Assembly (NCBI GenBank): GCA_046295175.1
Contig: JBKBNY010000009.1
Coordinates: 1-64,000, forward strand
DNA: 64,000 nt
Direction: 5' to 3'
From: JALOLV01 sp046295175
GTDB taxonomy: Bacteria; Bacteroidota; Bacteroidia; Cytophagales; Spirosomataceae
In this document: positions 50,755-60,311 of the stretch, piece by piece
How positions within the stretch are numbered: position 1 is the stretch's first letter
How the letters are laid out: each line of letters begins with the position of its first letter
Made by a program: the position numbers and the translations under genes
The notes under the pieces: model-generated
What the model was told of the DNA's origin: nothing
What the model saw: the letters and a program-made list of their open reading frames with translations, nothing else
Databases searched by the model: none

Positions 50755-50797
50755 TTACGTCAGTGTGGTATATCAATATGCCACACAAATTACTAAT

Positions 50798-51403
50798 CTA
50801 TTTCTTCTTTTTCCATTCGAGCGTTTCGAGGAGGTGCATACAATCTTTTTTGACGTAATCAATAATCGGCCTCAATGAATCTCCAGCCGAAGCATCCATC
50901 AAATACATAGCTCCTCTCAAATAATGCGTAGTGGTATCGGTGATATAAAACTGATAATGACTCGGCACATCGCCCTCTAATTGTATTGCCACTGCCTTTT
51001 TTCCATTTTTGAGGTTGACGACTTGGTCTTCTTGCGACTCGGCTTTTACATGGTGTTTAGATGCCAACATAAAAGCATCGTTAATCATATTTTGTAGTCT
51101 TTGCGGACTATTGAGTACTGGTTTGTACGTAAACTGTACCCTTGCGTTTAGTTTTGGATAGTAAATAATTATCCAATGTGGCTCGGCGTTGCGAAACGTG
51201 TCAGGCTGAATAATTGCGGCTTTTGAGTATTCAAATTTATAAGGATGGCTATCGTCTAATGGTTGATAGGCGTGTTCGGGCAAATCTATTCTGTTGTAAC
51301 CTTTGGGTTTTGGAGCAAATTCGGGTGCCGAATTATTGCAACCGAATAATAAAAAACTCGAAAAAAATATGGCTATTAAGCTGATAGACAGTAACTTAGT
51401 CAT
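50798..51403 (-). CDS. gldD: Gliding motility lipoprotein GldD
   Basis: 201 aa. Lipobox cysteine at residue 22 (LLFGCNN). Mature part matches GldD: GYNRIDLPEHAYQPL, PHWIIIYYPKLNARVQFTYK, SKHHVKAESQEDQVV and YITDTTTHYLRGAMYL. GldD is required for gliding in Flavobacterium and is conserved with the type IX secretion/gliding set. Other gld genes are absent from the window. Together with the sorting domain at 43560-43759 it points to an active T9SS in this organism. Confidence 0.93.
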   Translation of the reverse strand: MTKLLSISLIAIFFSSFLLFGCNNSAPEFAPKPKGYNRIDLPEHAYQPLDDSHPYKFEYSKAAIIQPDTFRNAEPHWIIIYYPKLNARVQFTYKPVLNSPQRLQNMINDAFMLASKHHVKAESQEDQVVNLKNGKKAVAIQLEGDVPSHYQFYITDTTTHYLRGAMYLMDASAGDSLRPIIDYVKKDCMHLLETLEWKKKK

Positions 51404-51473
51404 AAATAAATATTTGTGTTAACCAAAAATTGAGATTTATCAGACTAATGGATAAACCAATTTGTGATTTTCA

Positions 51474-51977
51474 TTAAAAAATATAGACGCCAGTTTTTGA
51501 ATCATCGCTCAATACCACCTGAATATGCTCAGTTAGTGTAGTTGAGAGCGAATACCCAACGTAGTCGGCAGCAATCGGATATTTTGGATGATTTCTATCG
51601 ACTACAACCGCAACTTGCAGTTTTTTGAGCGGAATACTCAAAAATGGACGCAAACTAAATGCCAATGTTTTGCCAGTATTGAGGACGTCATCACATAAAA
51701 CGACGGGCTTATGTTTAAAAGTATCTACGAGCGATTCTATTTGAATTTCGGGCTGGAATTCAGACGATTTATCAAAAATTAGTTTGGCAATGTAGATTTT
51801 TTGATTGGAAATCTGAGTTAACTCTTTCACCAAAAATTCAGCAAAATGAAAACCTTCGCCGATGATTCCGGCAATGATAATTGACTCTTCCTCAAAGTTT
51901 TGTTCGTAAATCTGATACGCGATTCGTCGTATCTTTTGGAGTGTCTGAGTTTTATCTAATAATTGATTCGAATTCAC
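51474..51977 (-). CDS. Phosphoribosyltransferase-family protein (PyrR-like)
   Basis: 167 aa of type I PRTase fold. The PRPP-binding motif is VVLCDDVLNTGKTLAFSL, and a hood region IIAGIIGEGFHFAEFLVKEL is present. C-terminal ending VVLSDDSKTGVYIF is like small PRTases of the PyrR/ComF/hypoxanthine type. Bacteroidota keep such proteins beside gldD; catalytic substrate is not clear. It could be a regulatory RNA-binding PRTase. Confidence 0.85.
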   Translation of the reverse strand: MNSNQLLDKTQTLQKIRRIAYQIYEQNFEEESIIIAGIIGEGFHFAEFLVKELTQISNQKIYIAKLIFDKSSEFQPEIQIESLVDTFKHKPVVLCDDVLNTGKTLAFSLRPFLSIPLKKLQVAVVVDRNHPKYPIAADYVGYSLSTTLTEHIQVVLSDDSKTGVYIF

Positions 51978-52175
51978 TATTAAACGGTATTTATTTTATT
52001 GAATAATTCTATAAATAACTGAAAATGAGGGTGTTAATTGTTTGACTTGTGCAATCTCAAAATCTTTAAACCGATAAACGTATCCACTTAATAAGTTTTG
52101 GCATAGTTTGTGCAAAAGTCTATTCATGATATTTACCAACAAATATACTTACATAAATCTTATAAAACACGTCCC

Positions 52176-52607
52176 ATGAAATACTTTATTACTTTGCTTG
52201 TGCTATTCTTTTTTAATGCTGCAATCGCAAAAAACAACGATGACGGAGGAAAGAAAAAACGTGAAGACAACGAACTCGCCGACCGTATCAAGATGTCGTT
52301 CAAAAGTGGAAACCCCAAAATGTTGGCAAGCTGCCTAAATGCTCAGGTCGAATTGGTGATTGATGCCGAAAAAATTGATTATCCAAAAGTCTCATCAAAC
52401 CAAGCTGAGATGATTTTTAAGTCATTTTTTCAGAAAAACCCACCGCTTTCGTTTAGTTATGTTTATCAAGGTTCTTCAAATGCTGAGTTACGTTATAGCG
52501 TAGCCAATTACCGAAGCCGCAATAAAGATTATCTGGTTTATATACTCGTAAAACGCATGTCGGGTAGTAAATACGTGATAGATACAATCCAGTTTAGAGA
52601 AGGTTAA
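52176..52607 (+). CDS. DUF4783 secreted protein
   Basis: 143 aa from the ATG at 52176, which opens a signal peptide (MKYFITLLVLFFFNAAIA). The mature domain is NTF2-like: ADRIKMSFKSGNPKMLASCL, VELVIDAEKIDYPKVSS and AEMIFKSFFQKNPPLSFSY, ending KYVIDTIQFRE. DUF4783 is Bacteroidota-specific with unknown role. It lies divergently from the PRTase-GldD pair. Confidence 0.85.
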   Translation: MKYFITLLVLFFFNAAIAKNNDDGGKKKREDNELADRIKMSFKSGNPKMLASCLNAQVELVIDAEKIDYPKVSSNQAEMIFKSFFQKNPPLSFSYVYQGSSNAELRYSVANYRSRNKDYLVYILVKRMSGSKYVIDTIQFREG

Positions 52608-52643
52608 TTTTATCAATTTGCATTAGATTAAAGAATTAATACC

Positions 52644-52675
52644 AAAAGGTTCTGAATAATCAGAGCCTTTTTTTA
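52644..52675 (+). terminator. Intrinsic terminator
   Basis: AAAAGGTTCTG (52644-52654) pairs with CAGAGCCTTTT (52661-52671), with a T tail. Confidence 0.75.
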
Positions 52676-52747
52676 TTTTTGCACTTTCAAAATCGGTCAA
52701 AGTTGCCAATTTTGTATTGTAAACGAAAATTGTGAACAGAATTTAAA

Positions 52748-53239
52748 ATGAACGTAACAACCAAAAAATTTGCATTAGATAAAGATACTTACGTAAAACT
52801 TGCTTTTAAAAGACATATTCGCAATAGCTGGTATTGGTTGCTCATCCCGGCCGCTGTTTTGATTTTGGGTCTGATTCTTCATTTTACAGGTGTTTACAAA
52901 AACTGGTGGATTCCGGTTGTAGCCGTTGTTGGAGCTGGTCTTTACCTTTTGTTTTGGTATGCACAGTTTACCGCCGCTACCCAGATGGAGCAAAGCAAAC
53001 AAATGTTTGAGAAGTTTGCCTACGAGATTGACAGCCGTCAGATTATGGTAAAATTGAATGCACGCGAAGGCGGAATCATTAAGTGGGAGACGATTCAGAG
53101 TGCCGAGAAAATCGAAGATGCTTACTTGCTAATCATTAATAAAGGGCAGTTCTTACATTTTCCGTTCAAGGTTTTCAACAGCGAGCATGACATCAAACTT
53201 TTTGAATCAATCTTAAAGCGTAAAGAATTATTAAAATAA
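52748..53239 (+). CDS. YcxB-like two-helix membrane protein
   Basis: 163 aa. After an N-terminal beta segment (KKFALDKDTYVKLAFKRH) come two transmembrane helices (WYWLLIPAAVLILGLILHF and WIPVVAVVGAGLYLLFWYA), then a C-terminal domain with YEIDSRQIMVKLN, IIKWETIQSAEKIEDAYLL and FHFPFKVF-type pleckstrin-like strands of the YcxB family. Function unknown. It stands alone between two terminators. Confidence 0.8.
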   Translation: MNVTTKKFALDKDTYVKLAFKRHIRNSWYWLLIPAAVLILGLILHFTGVYKNWWIPVVAVVGAGLYLLFWYAQFTAATQMEQSKQMFEKFAYEIDSRQIMVKLNAREGGIIKWETIQSAEKIEDAYLLIINKGQFLHFPFKVFNSEHDIKLFESILKRKELLK

Positions 53240-53249
53240 AAGAAAATAT

Positions 53250-53286
53250 AAGCTCTTGGAAATATTCACCCGAGAGCTTTTTTGTT
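53250..53286. terminator. Intrinsic terminator
   Basis: AAGCTCTTGG (53250-53259) pairs with CCGAGAGCTT (53270-53279), one wobble, then TTTTTTG. It separates the YcxB-like gene from a convergent small gene. Confidence 0.75.
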
Positions 53287-53300
53287 TTTTATCCAAAAGA

Positions 53301-53486
53301 TTAGTTCTCCATCAGGTAATCAAACATGGCCAAATCTACGGCTTGCTCGGCATTCATACCTTCTTTTAAGTACTTCAATGAGTTTTTGAGATAGTCTAAT
53401 TCTTCTTGGACAGTAGGTAGCATATTAGAAGTTTTCTGAATTACTTCTTCGATATAGTTTGTCGGAACAAATATTGTTGTTTCCAT
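53301..53486 (-). CDS. Small helical protein of unknown function
   Basis: 61 aa, acidic and helical (TSNMLPTVQEELDYLKNSLKYL in outline, then EGMNAEQAVDLAMFDYLMEN). No family is recognised; its size and composition fit a small regulator or an antitoxin, but no toxin is next to it. The clean ATG and terminator downstream favour a real gene. Confidence 0.55.
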   Translation of the reverse strand: METTIFVPTNYIEEVIQKTSNMLPTVQEELDYLKNSLKYLKEGMNAEQAVDLAMFDYLMEN

Positions 53487-53736
53487 AATCTTAAAGGGTT
53501 GATTTTCAGTTTTTTAGATACAATTTTAGTACCAATGATAAATAAAACTATCAAGCGGTTACAATTGTTTACGTATATAGGTTAATTTTATTTTTTACTC
53601 TCAAAATTTTTAAATTTTGTCATGATTTACACTTAAATATTTAAGTAGAAATGATTGAATTATATTATGAAGAGGATTTAATAAACCCGTAAAAATTGTT
53701 TTAATTTGCCTTAAATTTTCAAACAAACTATTAACT

Positions 53737-55899
53737 ATGAATAAAAAAGCGATATTCATTCTACTGATTATCAGTTCATTTACCCTACAAGCACAAAATA
53801 AGAAAGCATTTACACTCGAAGACGTCTGGCAAAAAAATACATTTGCTCAACGAACAGTTGCGAGTGTCAATTGGATGAATTCGGGCGGATTCTATACATC
53901 GCTCGATGAGGGCAAAATCGTAAAACACAATGTTGCGACTGGTGAAGCAGTCGAAACGATTTTCGACCCAAGTACGGTTAACCCTAAACTCGATATTGAC
54001 GACTATATTTTTAGCTCAGATGAGAAAAAACTTTTGATTCTTACCAATCGCGAATCAATTTACCGTCGTTCTTTTAAGGCTGAGTATTATGTTTATGAGA
54101 TTGCTACAAAAAAATTGACTCAGCTATCTACCAAAGGCAAACAACAATACGCCACATTCTCTCCAGATGGTAGCAAAGTAGCATTTGTGAGAGAAAATAA
54201 CCTCTTTTGGACGAATCTCGCCACGAATACCGAATCTCAAATTACTACAAATGGTAAGTTTAATTTTATCATAAATGGTGCATGCGACTGGGTTTATGAA
54301 GAAGAATTTGGTTTTGCACAAGCTTTTTATTGGAGTCCAGACAGTAAGAAAATCGCATTTTATACATTTGACGAAAGCCGTGTTCCGGAATACAATATGC
54401 AAATGTGGGGCGATTTGTACCCGAAAGATTACCGTTTCAAATACCCAAAAGCTGGTGAGGCAAATTCGGTTGTTAATATCTCGGTATTTGATTTAACTGC
54501 CAAGAAAACCACAAAAATGGATATTGGAAAAGAAACCAATATTTATATTCCGAGGGTAAAATGGACAACAAATCCGAATGTTTTGAGTATTAAACGCTTG
54601 AATCGTTTGCAAAATAACATGGATTTGATTCATGCCGATGTAAAAACGGGTATCGGAAAAGTAGTATTGAACGAAACTGCCAAAACGTACGTAGATATCG
54701 AATTCAATGACGATTTAATGTATCTTTCGGATAATCAGACTTTCATTCACCCATCCGAGAAAAGTGGTTTCAAGCATCTTTATTTGTACGACATGAACGG
54801 CAAAGAAATCCGTCAGATTACTTCTGGCGAGTGGGAAATCGCTGATTTTTATGGAATTGATGAAAAAACAAAGAAATTGTATTTTACAAGTACCGAAGTT
54901 TCTCCACTCGAAAGACACCTTTATTCAATCAATTTGGATGGCTCAGGAAAAGTAAAGTTAAATAATGCCGAAGGCTGGAATGTTGCCAATTTTAGTCCAG
55001 ACTTTAGTTATTATTTTATTTATAATTCGTCGGCAAAAACGCCAAATCTTGTAGGCCTATATAAAAATGGCGAATTGGTAAAAGTACTCGAAGACAATGC
55101 CAAATTGAAGCAAAAGATGACCGAGTATGACTTGGTGAATAAAGAATTCTTTTCGTTTTCGACATCGGAAGGGGTAAAACTCAATGGTTGGATGATGAAA
55201 CCGAGCAATTTTGATTCTAATAAAAGATACCCAGTATTGATGTTTGTTTATGGAGGTCCAGGGTCTCAAACCGTTAAAAATCAGTGGGATGCTCGTGATT
55301 TTCTGTGGTATCAGGTTTTGGTAAGCAAAGGTTATATCGTTGTTTCGGTTGATAATCGTGGTACTGGGGCGAGGGGTCGTGAATTTAAACACATAACCTA
55401 TGCCGATTTGGGTAAATTTGAGGTTATTGACCAGATAGAGAGTGCAAAATATTTAGGTAACTTGCCCTACGTAGATAAGTCAAGAATCGGAATTTGGGGA
55501 TGGAGCTACGGTGGTTACATGTCTTCAAACTGTATTATGCAAGGTGCCGATGTTTTTAAGGCTGCCATTGCGGTTGCACCAGTTACCAACTGGCGTTTTT
55601 ATGACTCGATTTATACTGAGCGTTATCAAAAAACACCGCAAGAGAATCCGTCTGGATACGATAATAATTCACCTGTTACACATGTCAATAAATTGAAAGG
55701 AAATTACTTCTTGATTCACGGAACTGGCGATGACAACGTACATTTCCAAAATGCGGTGATGTTGCAGAATGCCTTGATTAAAGCCGGAAAACAATTTGAC
55801 TCTTTCTATTATCCAAACCGCAATCACGGAATTTCGGGTGGAAATACTCGCTTGCATCTTTATCAAATGATGACAGACTTTATCGAAAGAAAATTATAA
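53737..55899 (+). CDS. S9B dipeptidyl peptidase IV-type prolyl peptidase
   Basis: 720 aa with a signal peptide (1-20, LQAQ). The N-terminal beta-propeller domain (about 35-460) includes the DWVYEEEFGF double-Glu loop that binds the substrate N-terminus. The C-terminal alpha/beta-hydrolase domain holds nucleophile S590 (GWSYGGYMSS), the Asp of HGTGDDNVHF (about 665-666) and the His of RNHGISGG. It removes Xaa-Pro dipeptides from peptides in the periplasm. A single-gene transcript, followed by a terminator. Confidence 0.93.
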   Translation: MNKKAIFILLIISSFTLQAQNKKAFTLEDVWQKNTFAQRTVASVNWMNSGGFYTSLDEGKIVKHNVATGEAVETIFDPSTVNPKLDIDDYIFSSDEKKLLILTNRESIYRRSFKAEYYVYEIATKKLTQLSTKGKQQYATFSPDGSKVAFVRENNLFWTNLATNTESQITTNGKFNFIINGACDWVYEEEFGFAQAFYWSPDSKKIAFYTFDESRVPEYNMQMWGDLYPKDYRFKYPKAGEANSVVNISVFDLTAKKTTKMDIGKETNIYIPRVKWTTNPNVLSIKRLNRLQNNMDLIHADVKTGIGKVVLNETAKTYVDIEFNDDLMYLSDNQTFIHPSEKSGFKHLYLYDMNGKEIRQITSGEWEIADFYGIDEKTKKLYFTSTEVSPLERHLYSINLDGSGKVKLNNAEGWNVANFSPDFSYYFIYNSSAKTPNLVGLYKNGELVKVLEDNAKLKQKMTEYDLVNKEFFSFSTSEGVKLNGWMMKPSNFDSNKRYPVLMFVYGGPGSQTVKNQWDARDFLWYQVLVSKGYIVVSVDNRGTGARGREFKHITYADLGKFEVIDQIESAKYLGNLPYVDKSRIGIWGWSYGGYMSSNCIMQGADVFKAAIAVAPVTNWRFYDSIYTERYQKTPQENPSGYDNNSPVTHVNKLKGNYFLIHGTGDDNVHFQNAVMLQNALIKAGKQFDSFYYPNRNHGISGGNTRLHLYQMMTDFIERKL

Positions 55900-55928
55900 T
55901 TGTAGAGCGGGTTTACAACCCGTTTAAG

Positions 55929-55966
55929 AAAAGGTGCAATAAGTATAATCTTACTGCACCTTTTTA
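55929..55966. terminator. Bidirectional terminator overlapping a stop codon
   Basis: AAAAGGTGCA (55929-55938) with TGCACCTTTT (55955-55964), plus TAAG/CTTA inside. It overlaps the stop of the minus-strand gene at 55951. An additional small hairpin CGGGTT/AACCCG lies at 55908-55923. Confidence 0.75.
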
Positions 55967-57141
55967 CAAATCAGCACAATTTTCTTTTTCTCAAAATCTT
56001 CGGTAAAAAACAAATAAGTATCACCTCCATCTTTGATTCCCAATTTCTTTTTGATTTCTTCGGGTTTCATCGGAAAGTTTCTTGTGCTTATATTGCCTTG
56101 ATTATCAGGTAAATAGCTTAAAATTTCTTTTTTGTCGAATTTGCAAACGTCTTCACATTTAAAAGTTCTACCAGTGAAATCTTGAACTAATTCATTTGAA
56201 GTATAAAGGTGTGAGCTTGGAGCGAGTTTGGCGATGTTATAAACTTTTGATACACTCTTAAAGGCCCCTGCTTTCAATATTGAGGCATTTGGTTCGTAGA
56301 TGAATTGTTGAGGCTTGGCGTAGTTGATATTGGTCTTTTGTTCTGTTTCAAAATCAAATTCAAAAAACTGGTTCTTTTTACTCGTTAAGTTAACAGTTTT
56401 GATTTTGGGAATATCTAAATAGCCTTTATTAATCACAAATAGCAATTCTTTCACTTCATTTTCGAGTGCAATAACATGTACTTCTGAAATATTTTGCAAA
56501 TGTTCAATTGCCAATTTAATATCTAAAAGCGGAGAATATTTTACTAAGATATTATTTGATTTATTAAGAAGTAAATCCTTGATTTTCAAAAGGTTAGGTT
56601 CGCAATCTTCGATTTTGAAAACCTTTTTTTGAGTTTGGTCACGTCTTGCCGGGTCTATGTAAATCCAATCGAAAGATTTGTTTGTTTTTGCAAGGTATTC
56701 AACCGAATCTTCATTCAGAAAATCAACATTCTCAATGCCTAATTTCTCAAAATTGTATTTGGTTGCTTCAACAAGTTCGTCCTTCTGTTCAGCATAAATT
56801 ACTGTTTCAAACTGATGAGCAAATGCAAACGTATCGATTCCCATTCCGCCCGTTAAGTCAATCAAAGTTTTACCCGATACCAAACTTGCCTTGTAATTTG
56901 CCGTGATTTCGGAAGAGGATTGTTCGACGGATAGGGCAGGAGGAAAGAGAATTTCAGGGTTTTTACACCAAGTTGGATTCTTGTTTTTAGCTTTTTGTCT
57001 TGCATTGATTTGCTCTATGACAAACCTTAAATCATCGCTGTTTAGCTTCAATGGGTTCTTCAAAATAAACGTTTGAATATCAACCTCTTTGTGTTGTTCT
57101 ATTAATTGTTTGTATAGTTCTATTTTTAAAATTTTACTCAT
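55951..57141 (-). CDS. Class I SAM methyltransferase with THUMP-like domain
   Basis: 396 aa from the ATG at 57141 (a second ATG at 57153 adds four residues). A THUMP-like N-terminal region is followed by a Rossmann methyltransferase core: LIDLTGGMGIDTFAFAHQF (SAM motif I), VIYAEQKDELVE and the WIYIDPARRD motif IV typical of N-methyltransferases. The C-terminal region (RTFKCEDVCKFDK, YLPDNQGNISTRNFPM) is the THUMP_like domain. The substrate is probably an RNA; which base is not evident. Confidence 0.88.
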   Translation of the reverse strand: MSKILKIELYKQLIEQHKEVDIQTFILKNPLKLNSDDLRFVIEQINARQKAKNKNPTWCKNPEILFPPALSVEQSSSEITANYKASLVSGKTLIDLTGGMGIDTFAFAHQFETVIYAEQKDELVEATKYNFEKLGIENVDFLNEDSVEYLAKTNKSFDWIYIDPARRDQTQKKVFKIEDCEPNLLKIKDLLLNKSNNILVKYSPLLDIKLAIEHLQNISEVHVIALENEVKELLFVINKGYLDIPKIKTVNLTSKKNQFFEFDFETEQKTNINYAKPQQFIYEPNASILKAGAFKSVSKVYNIAKLAPSSHLYTSNELVQDFTGRTFKCEDVCKFDKKEILSYLPDNQGNISTRNFPMKPEEIKKKLGIKDGGDTYLFFTEDFEKKKIVLICKKVQ

Positions 57142-57181
57142 TGAAGCTATCAATAAATGAGACTTAAACGGGTTATTCCCC

Positions 57182-57189
57182 TAACTTTG
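57182..57189 (+). promoter_or_regulatory. Candidate -7 element (TAACTTTG) for the SbtA gene
   Basis: Exact TAnnTTTG match, 28 nt before the ATG at 57218, in the divergent gap with the methyltransferase gene. No clear -33 TTG is seen. Confidence 0.4.
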
Positions 57190-57217
57190 CATCAAATTTA
57201 TAAAGAACTCTTCGTAA

Positions 57218-58156
57218 ATGGACCCCGTTGTTTTATTTTTTGTTTTAGGATTAATTGGCTCTATCTTTAAATCTGACCTCAAAATTCCTGCTTCTTTTTA
57301 CACCGTTTTGAGTATTTACTTATTATTGGCGATTGGCATCAAGGGCGGAATCGAGCTTCAACACACTAAAATTTCCTCGGTTATTATCCCGGGTTTAGTT
57401 ACAATACTGTTAGGTGCTTTAATTACAATCGTCGCTTATACCATTCTTTCAAAAATATTAAGATTTACCATTACAGATAGTATTGCTATTGCAACTCATT
57501 ACGGCTCGGTAAGTGCTGTTACGTACGCGATTGTGAGTAATTTTCTGAATCAAAAGAGCCTTATTTATGAAGAATACTCAACTGTTTTATTAGTTTTGCT
57601 CGAAATCCCCGCTATCATCACTGGGGCTCTACTTGTGCAGTTTCTGATAAACAGGTCTGATACGAAAACCGACTTCAAGAAAGTATTTTCTGAAGTATTT
57701 TTGGGTAAGAGTATTTTGTTACTTCTCGGTGGATTACTCATTGGGTATTACATGTCGTTGGTAGGTAATCTCAAGTTAAACTTCTTTTTCAAAGACCTTT
57801 TTCAAGGCTTTCTTGCCATATTTTTGCTCGAAATGGGTGTTGTAACTGGTTCGCAGTTGCAATCCCTCAAAAAAGTTGGCATTTCTCTGATTTTGTTCGG
57901 TGTTGCAATGCCACTAATTTCGGCGTTTTTGGGTTTTGGTGCAGCCAAAATAGCAGGCCTTAGTTTAGGTGGAGCGGTGGTTTTAGCTACAATGGCATCA
58001 AGTGCATCTTATATTGCAGCTCCAACGGCTATTAAAATGTTGCTACCAAAAGCAAATGCCACTTATTATATGACAGCCGCTCTCGGAATCACTTTTCCGT
58101 TCAATGTAATATTCGGGATTCCACTATATTATAAAGTAATCTCTCAGATATATTGA
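57218..58156 (+). CDS. sbtA: Sodium-dependent bicarbonate transporter, SbtA family
   Basis: 312 aa with about ten transmembrane helices in two inverted halves. Recognisable SbtA segments include ATHYGSVSAVTYAIVSNFL, VLLEIPAIITGALLV in the first half, and FLLEMGVVTGSQLQSL and MASSASYIAAPTAIKMLLP in the second. SbtA imports bicarbonate with Na+. It opens a run with a SulP transporter and a beta-carbonic anhydrase, which together suggest inorganic-carbon supply for carboxylating enzymes in a heterotroph. No SbtB gene is adjacent. Confidence 0.88.
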   Translation: MDPVVLFFVLGLIGSIFKSDLKIPASFYTVLSIYLLLAIGIKGGIELQHTKISSVIIPGLVTILLGALITIVAYTILSKILRFTITDSIAIATHYGSVSAVTYAIVSNFLNQKSLIYEEYSTVLLVLLEIPAIITGALLVQFLINRSDTKTDFKKVFSEVFLGKSILLLLGGLLIGYYMSLVGNLKLNFFFKDLFQGFLAIFLLEMGVVTGSQLQSLKKVGISLILFGVAMPLISAFLGFGAAKIAGLSLGGAVVLATMASSASYIAAPTAIKMLLPKANATYYMTAALGITFPFNVIFGIPLYYKVISQIY

Positions 58157-58348
58157 TTCTTTATTCGTTTTGTGAAATTGTGGTTGAGTAATCGAATTAT
58201 CCGATTTCTGAATTTTTTAAGTAGCTAATCATTAGTGTTTTATTGCGATTCTAATGTGAGGCAATAACCTAATTAAAAGTCCCAATTCTAAAGAATTAAT
58301 TTATACTTATAGAACGTTTCTATAATCGTATTGGTTATTATTGATGAA

Positions 58349-58684
58349 ATGTATATCTTTATCAATAAAATCAATAGGATTGCCTTGCTCAAATTCATTT
58401 CATTCATATTATTATTCACAATCAACCTATCGTTAATCGATGATTACCTCTTCGATATTTTCGATAAGAATTGCTGTGAATTATATGAGGAACCCGAAGA
58501 TGAGTCTAAAGAAGAAAATAAGAAAACTATCGAAGAAGACAAAATTTCGACCGAATTCCATAACTTTAACTTGCATTTTTTGCCTTTAAAGTCAAATAAA
58601 CTCTTCTACTTTTTTGAGATAAATTATGTAGAATCCCTTAATTCGCTCATTCACACACCACCCCCCGAGTTCTTAGCATCTTAA
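58349..58684 (+). CDS. Small membrane protein with acidic segment
   Basis: 111 aa from the ATG at 58349 (TTG at 58331 less likely). It has one transmembrane helix (about 8-30, IALLKFISFILLFTINLSL), then a cysteine pair (DKNCCELYEE), a run of Glu/Lys/Asp, and a proline-rich end HTPPPEFLAS. I do not recognise a family. It lies between SbtA and SulP genes in the same direction and may be a small regulatory or coupling subunit, but this is guesswork. Confidence 0.55.
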   Translation: MYIFINKINRIALLKFISFILLFTINLSLIDDYLFDIFDKNCCELYEEPEDESKEENKKTIEEDKISTEFHNFNLHFLPLKSNKLFYFFEINYVESLNSLIHTPPPEFLAS

Positions 58685-58771
58685 TCAGTAAACTTTTTTT
58701 GCTTTATAATCCGGCAGTTGCCAATAAATTGGTGTTTGGCGGTTATTTGGTTTACAAATTATTTATGCTAA

Positions 58772-60304
58772 ATGAAAAATTCAATTTCTCTATCTCATTT
58801 AAAAAATGATTTACCCGCGGGTATAGTAGTATTTTTAGTGGCTTTGCCTCTGTGTTTGGGTGTTGCTTTAGCATCTGGTGCTCCGCTTTTTGCAGGAGTT
58901 ATCGCAGGTGTAATGGGTGGAATCATTGTTGGTTTGTTCAGCGGTTCTCAACTTGGAGTTAGTGGCCCGGCAGCAGGCCTTACAGTAATAGTTTATAATG
59001 CAATACAGTCAATCGGTGTTTACGAAGCCTTCCTTTTATCGGTTGTCTTTGCGGGTGTTTTTCAGATTCTTTTTTCGTTGATTGGAGCGGGCAAAATTGC
59101 CTACTTCTTCCCTTTATCGGTTATCAAAGGAATGCTCACTGCAATCGGGATAATTATCATTCTCAAACAATTGCCTCATGCTTTTGGACTCGATAAAGAT
59201 TTTGAAGGCGATTTTGGATTCTTTCAACCCGATGGCGAAAATACATTTTCAGAACTTATAAGAGTTAAAGACTTATTTGAAACGGGTGCTTTGGTGATAG
59301 GATTAGTTTCGCTCTTGATTCTCAATGTTTGGGATTCACTATCAAAAAAAGTAAGTTTTTTAGCTCAAATTCCTGGTCCATTGATTTGTGTGATTGCTGG
59401 AATTGTTATAAATTCAGCTTTTGGTGAAGGATTAAAACTACAATCCGAACACTTAGTAAGTTTACCAATTGCAAATTCTCCGGCCGAATTTTTTTCATTC
59501 CTTCGTTTTCCTGATTTTACAGCGGTTTCTAACGTTATGGTTTGGAAAACTGCTTTTGTGATAGCAATTATTGCCAGTCTCGAAACACTCCTCTGTGTTG
59601 AAGCTACTGATAAACTCGACCCCGAAGGACGCCTAACACCAACCAATCGTGAGTTATTTGCTCAAGGATTTGGCAATATGGTCTCTGGATTTATTGGCGG
59701 TTTGCCTCTCACTCAGGTGATTGTGCGTAGTTCGGCAAATCTTCAATCAGGAGGAAAAACCAAAGTTTCGACAATTTTTCATGGCCTTTTACTACTGATT
59801 TGTGCGATTTTTATTCCACAAATCATCAATATGATTCCATTGTCATCATTGGCTGCTATTCTTATTATGGTGGGATATAAATTGGCTAAACCATCCATTT
59901 TTGTGGAGTCATATAAAGAAGGACTTAATCAATTTATTCCTTTTGTAATTACCGTTATTGCCATTGTATTTACTGATTTACTAACGGGTATATTGATAGG
60001 CCTTTGCATCGGTATTTGTTATGTACTTTACACAAACTTTCGTTCGGCAGTTTTGTACCAAACCGAGGGAAATTCTAAATTAATTATTTTTAACAAGGAT
60101 ATTTTCTTTTTTAACCGTGCTGAAGTTGCAAATGTATTGAGAAGAATCGAAGACGGTGATAATGTTTACGTAGATGCGACAAAAGCAAATTTTATTGATT
60201 ATGATGTTTACGTGACATTGAACGAATTTGCTAAAGAAGCCAAATTAAGAGGTATCAACCTCGATTTAAAAGGTATTACATTGAGAAAAACAAAACAGAA
60301 ATAG
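58772..60304 (+). CDS. SulP family inorganic anion transporter
   Basis: 510 aa. Typical SulP start LKNDLPAGIVVFLVALPLCLG and ALASGAPLFAGVIAGVMGG, with QLGVSGPAAGLTVIV, a 12-14 helix transmembrane region, the conserved NRELFAQGFGNMVSGFIGGLP and a C-terminal STAS domain (about 445-505, VANVLRRIEDGDNVYVDATK). SulP proteins carry sulfate or bicarbonate. The adjacent carbonic anhydrase gene 7 bp downstream favours bicarbonate. The pair is probably one transcript. Confidence 0.92.
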   Translation: MKNSISLSHLKNDLPAGIVVFLVALPLCLGVALASGAPLFAGVIAGVMGGIIVGLFSGSQLGVSGPAAGLTVIVYNAIQSIGVYEAFLLSVVFAGVFQILFSLIGAGKIAYFFPLSVIKGMLTAIGIIIILKQLPHAFGLDKDFEGDFGFFQPDGENTFSELIRVKDLFETGALVIGLVSLLILNVWDSLSKKVSFLAQIPGPLICVIAGIVINSAFGEGLKLQSEHLVSLPIANSPAEFFSFLRFPDFTAVSNVMVWKTAFVIAIIASLETLLCVEATDKLDPEGRLTPTNRELFAQGFGNMVSGFIGGLPLTQVIVRSSANLQSGGKTKVSTIFHGLLLLICAIFIPQIINMIPLSSLAAILIMVGYKLAKPSIFVESYKEGLNQFIPFVITVIAIVFTDLLTGILIGLCIGICYVLYTNFRSAVLYQTEGNSKLIIFNKDIFFFNRAEVANVLRRIEDGDNVYVDATKANFIDYDVYVTLNEFAKEAKLRGINLDLKGITLRKTKQK

Positions 60305-60311
60305 AACTTTT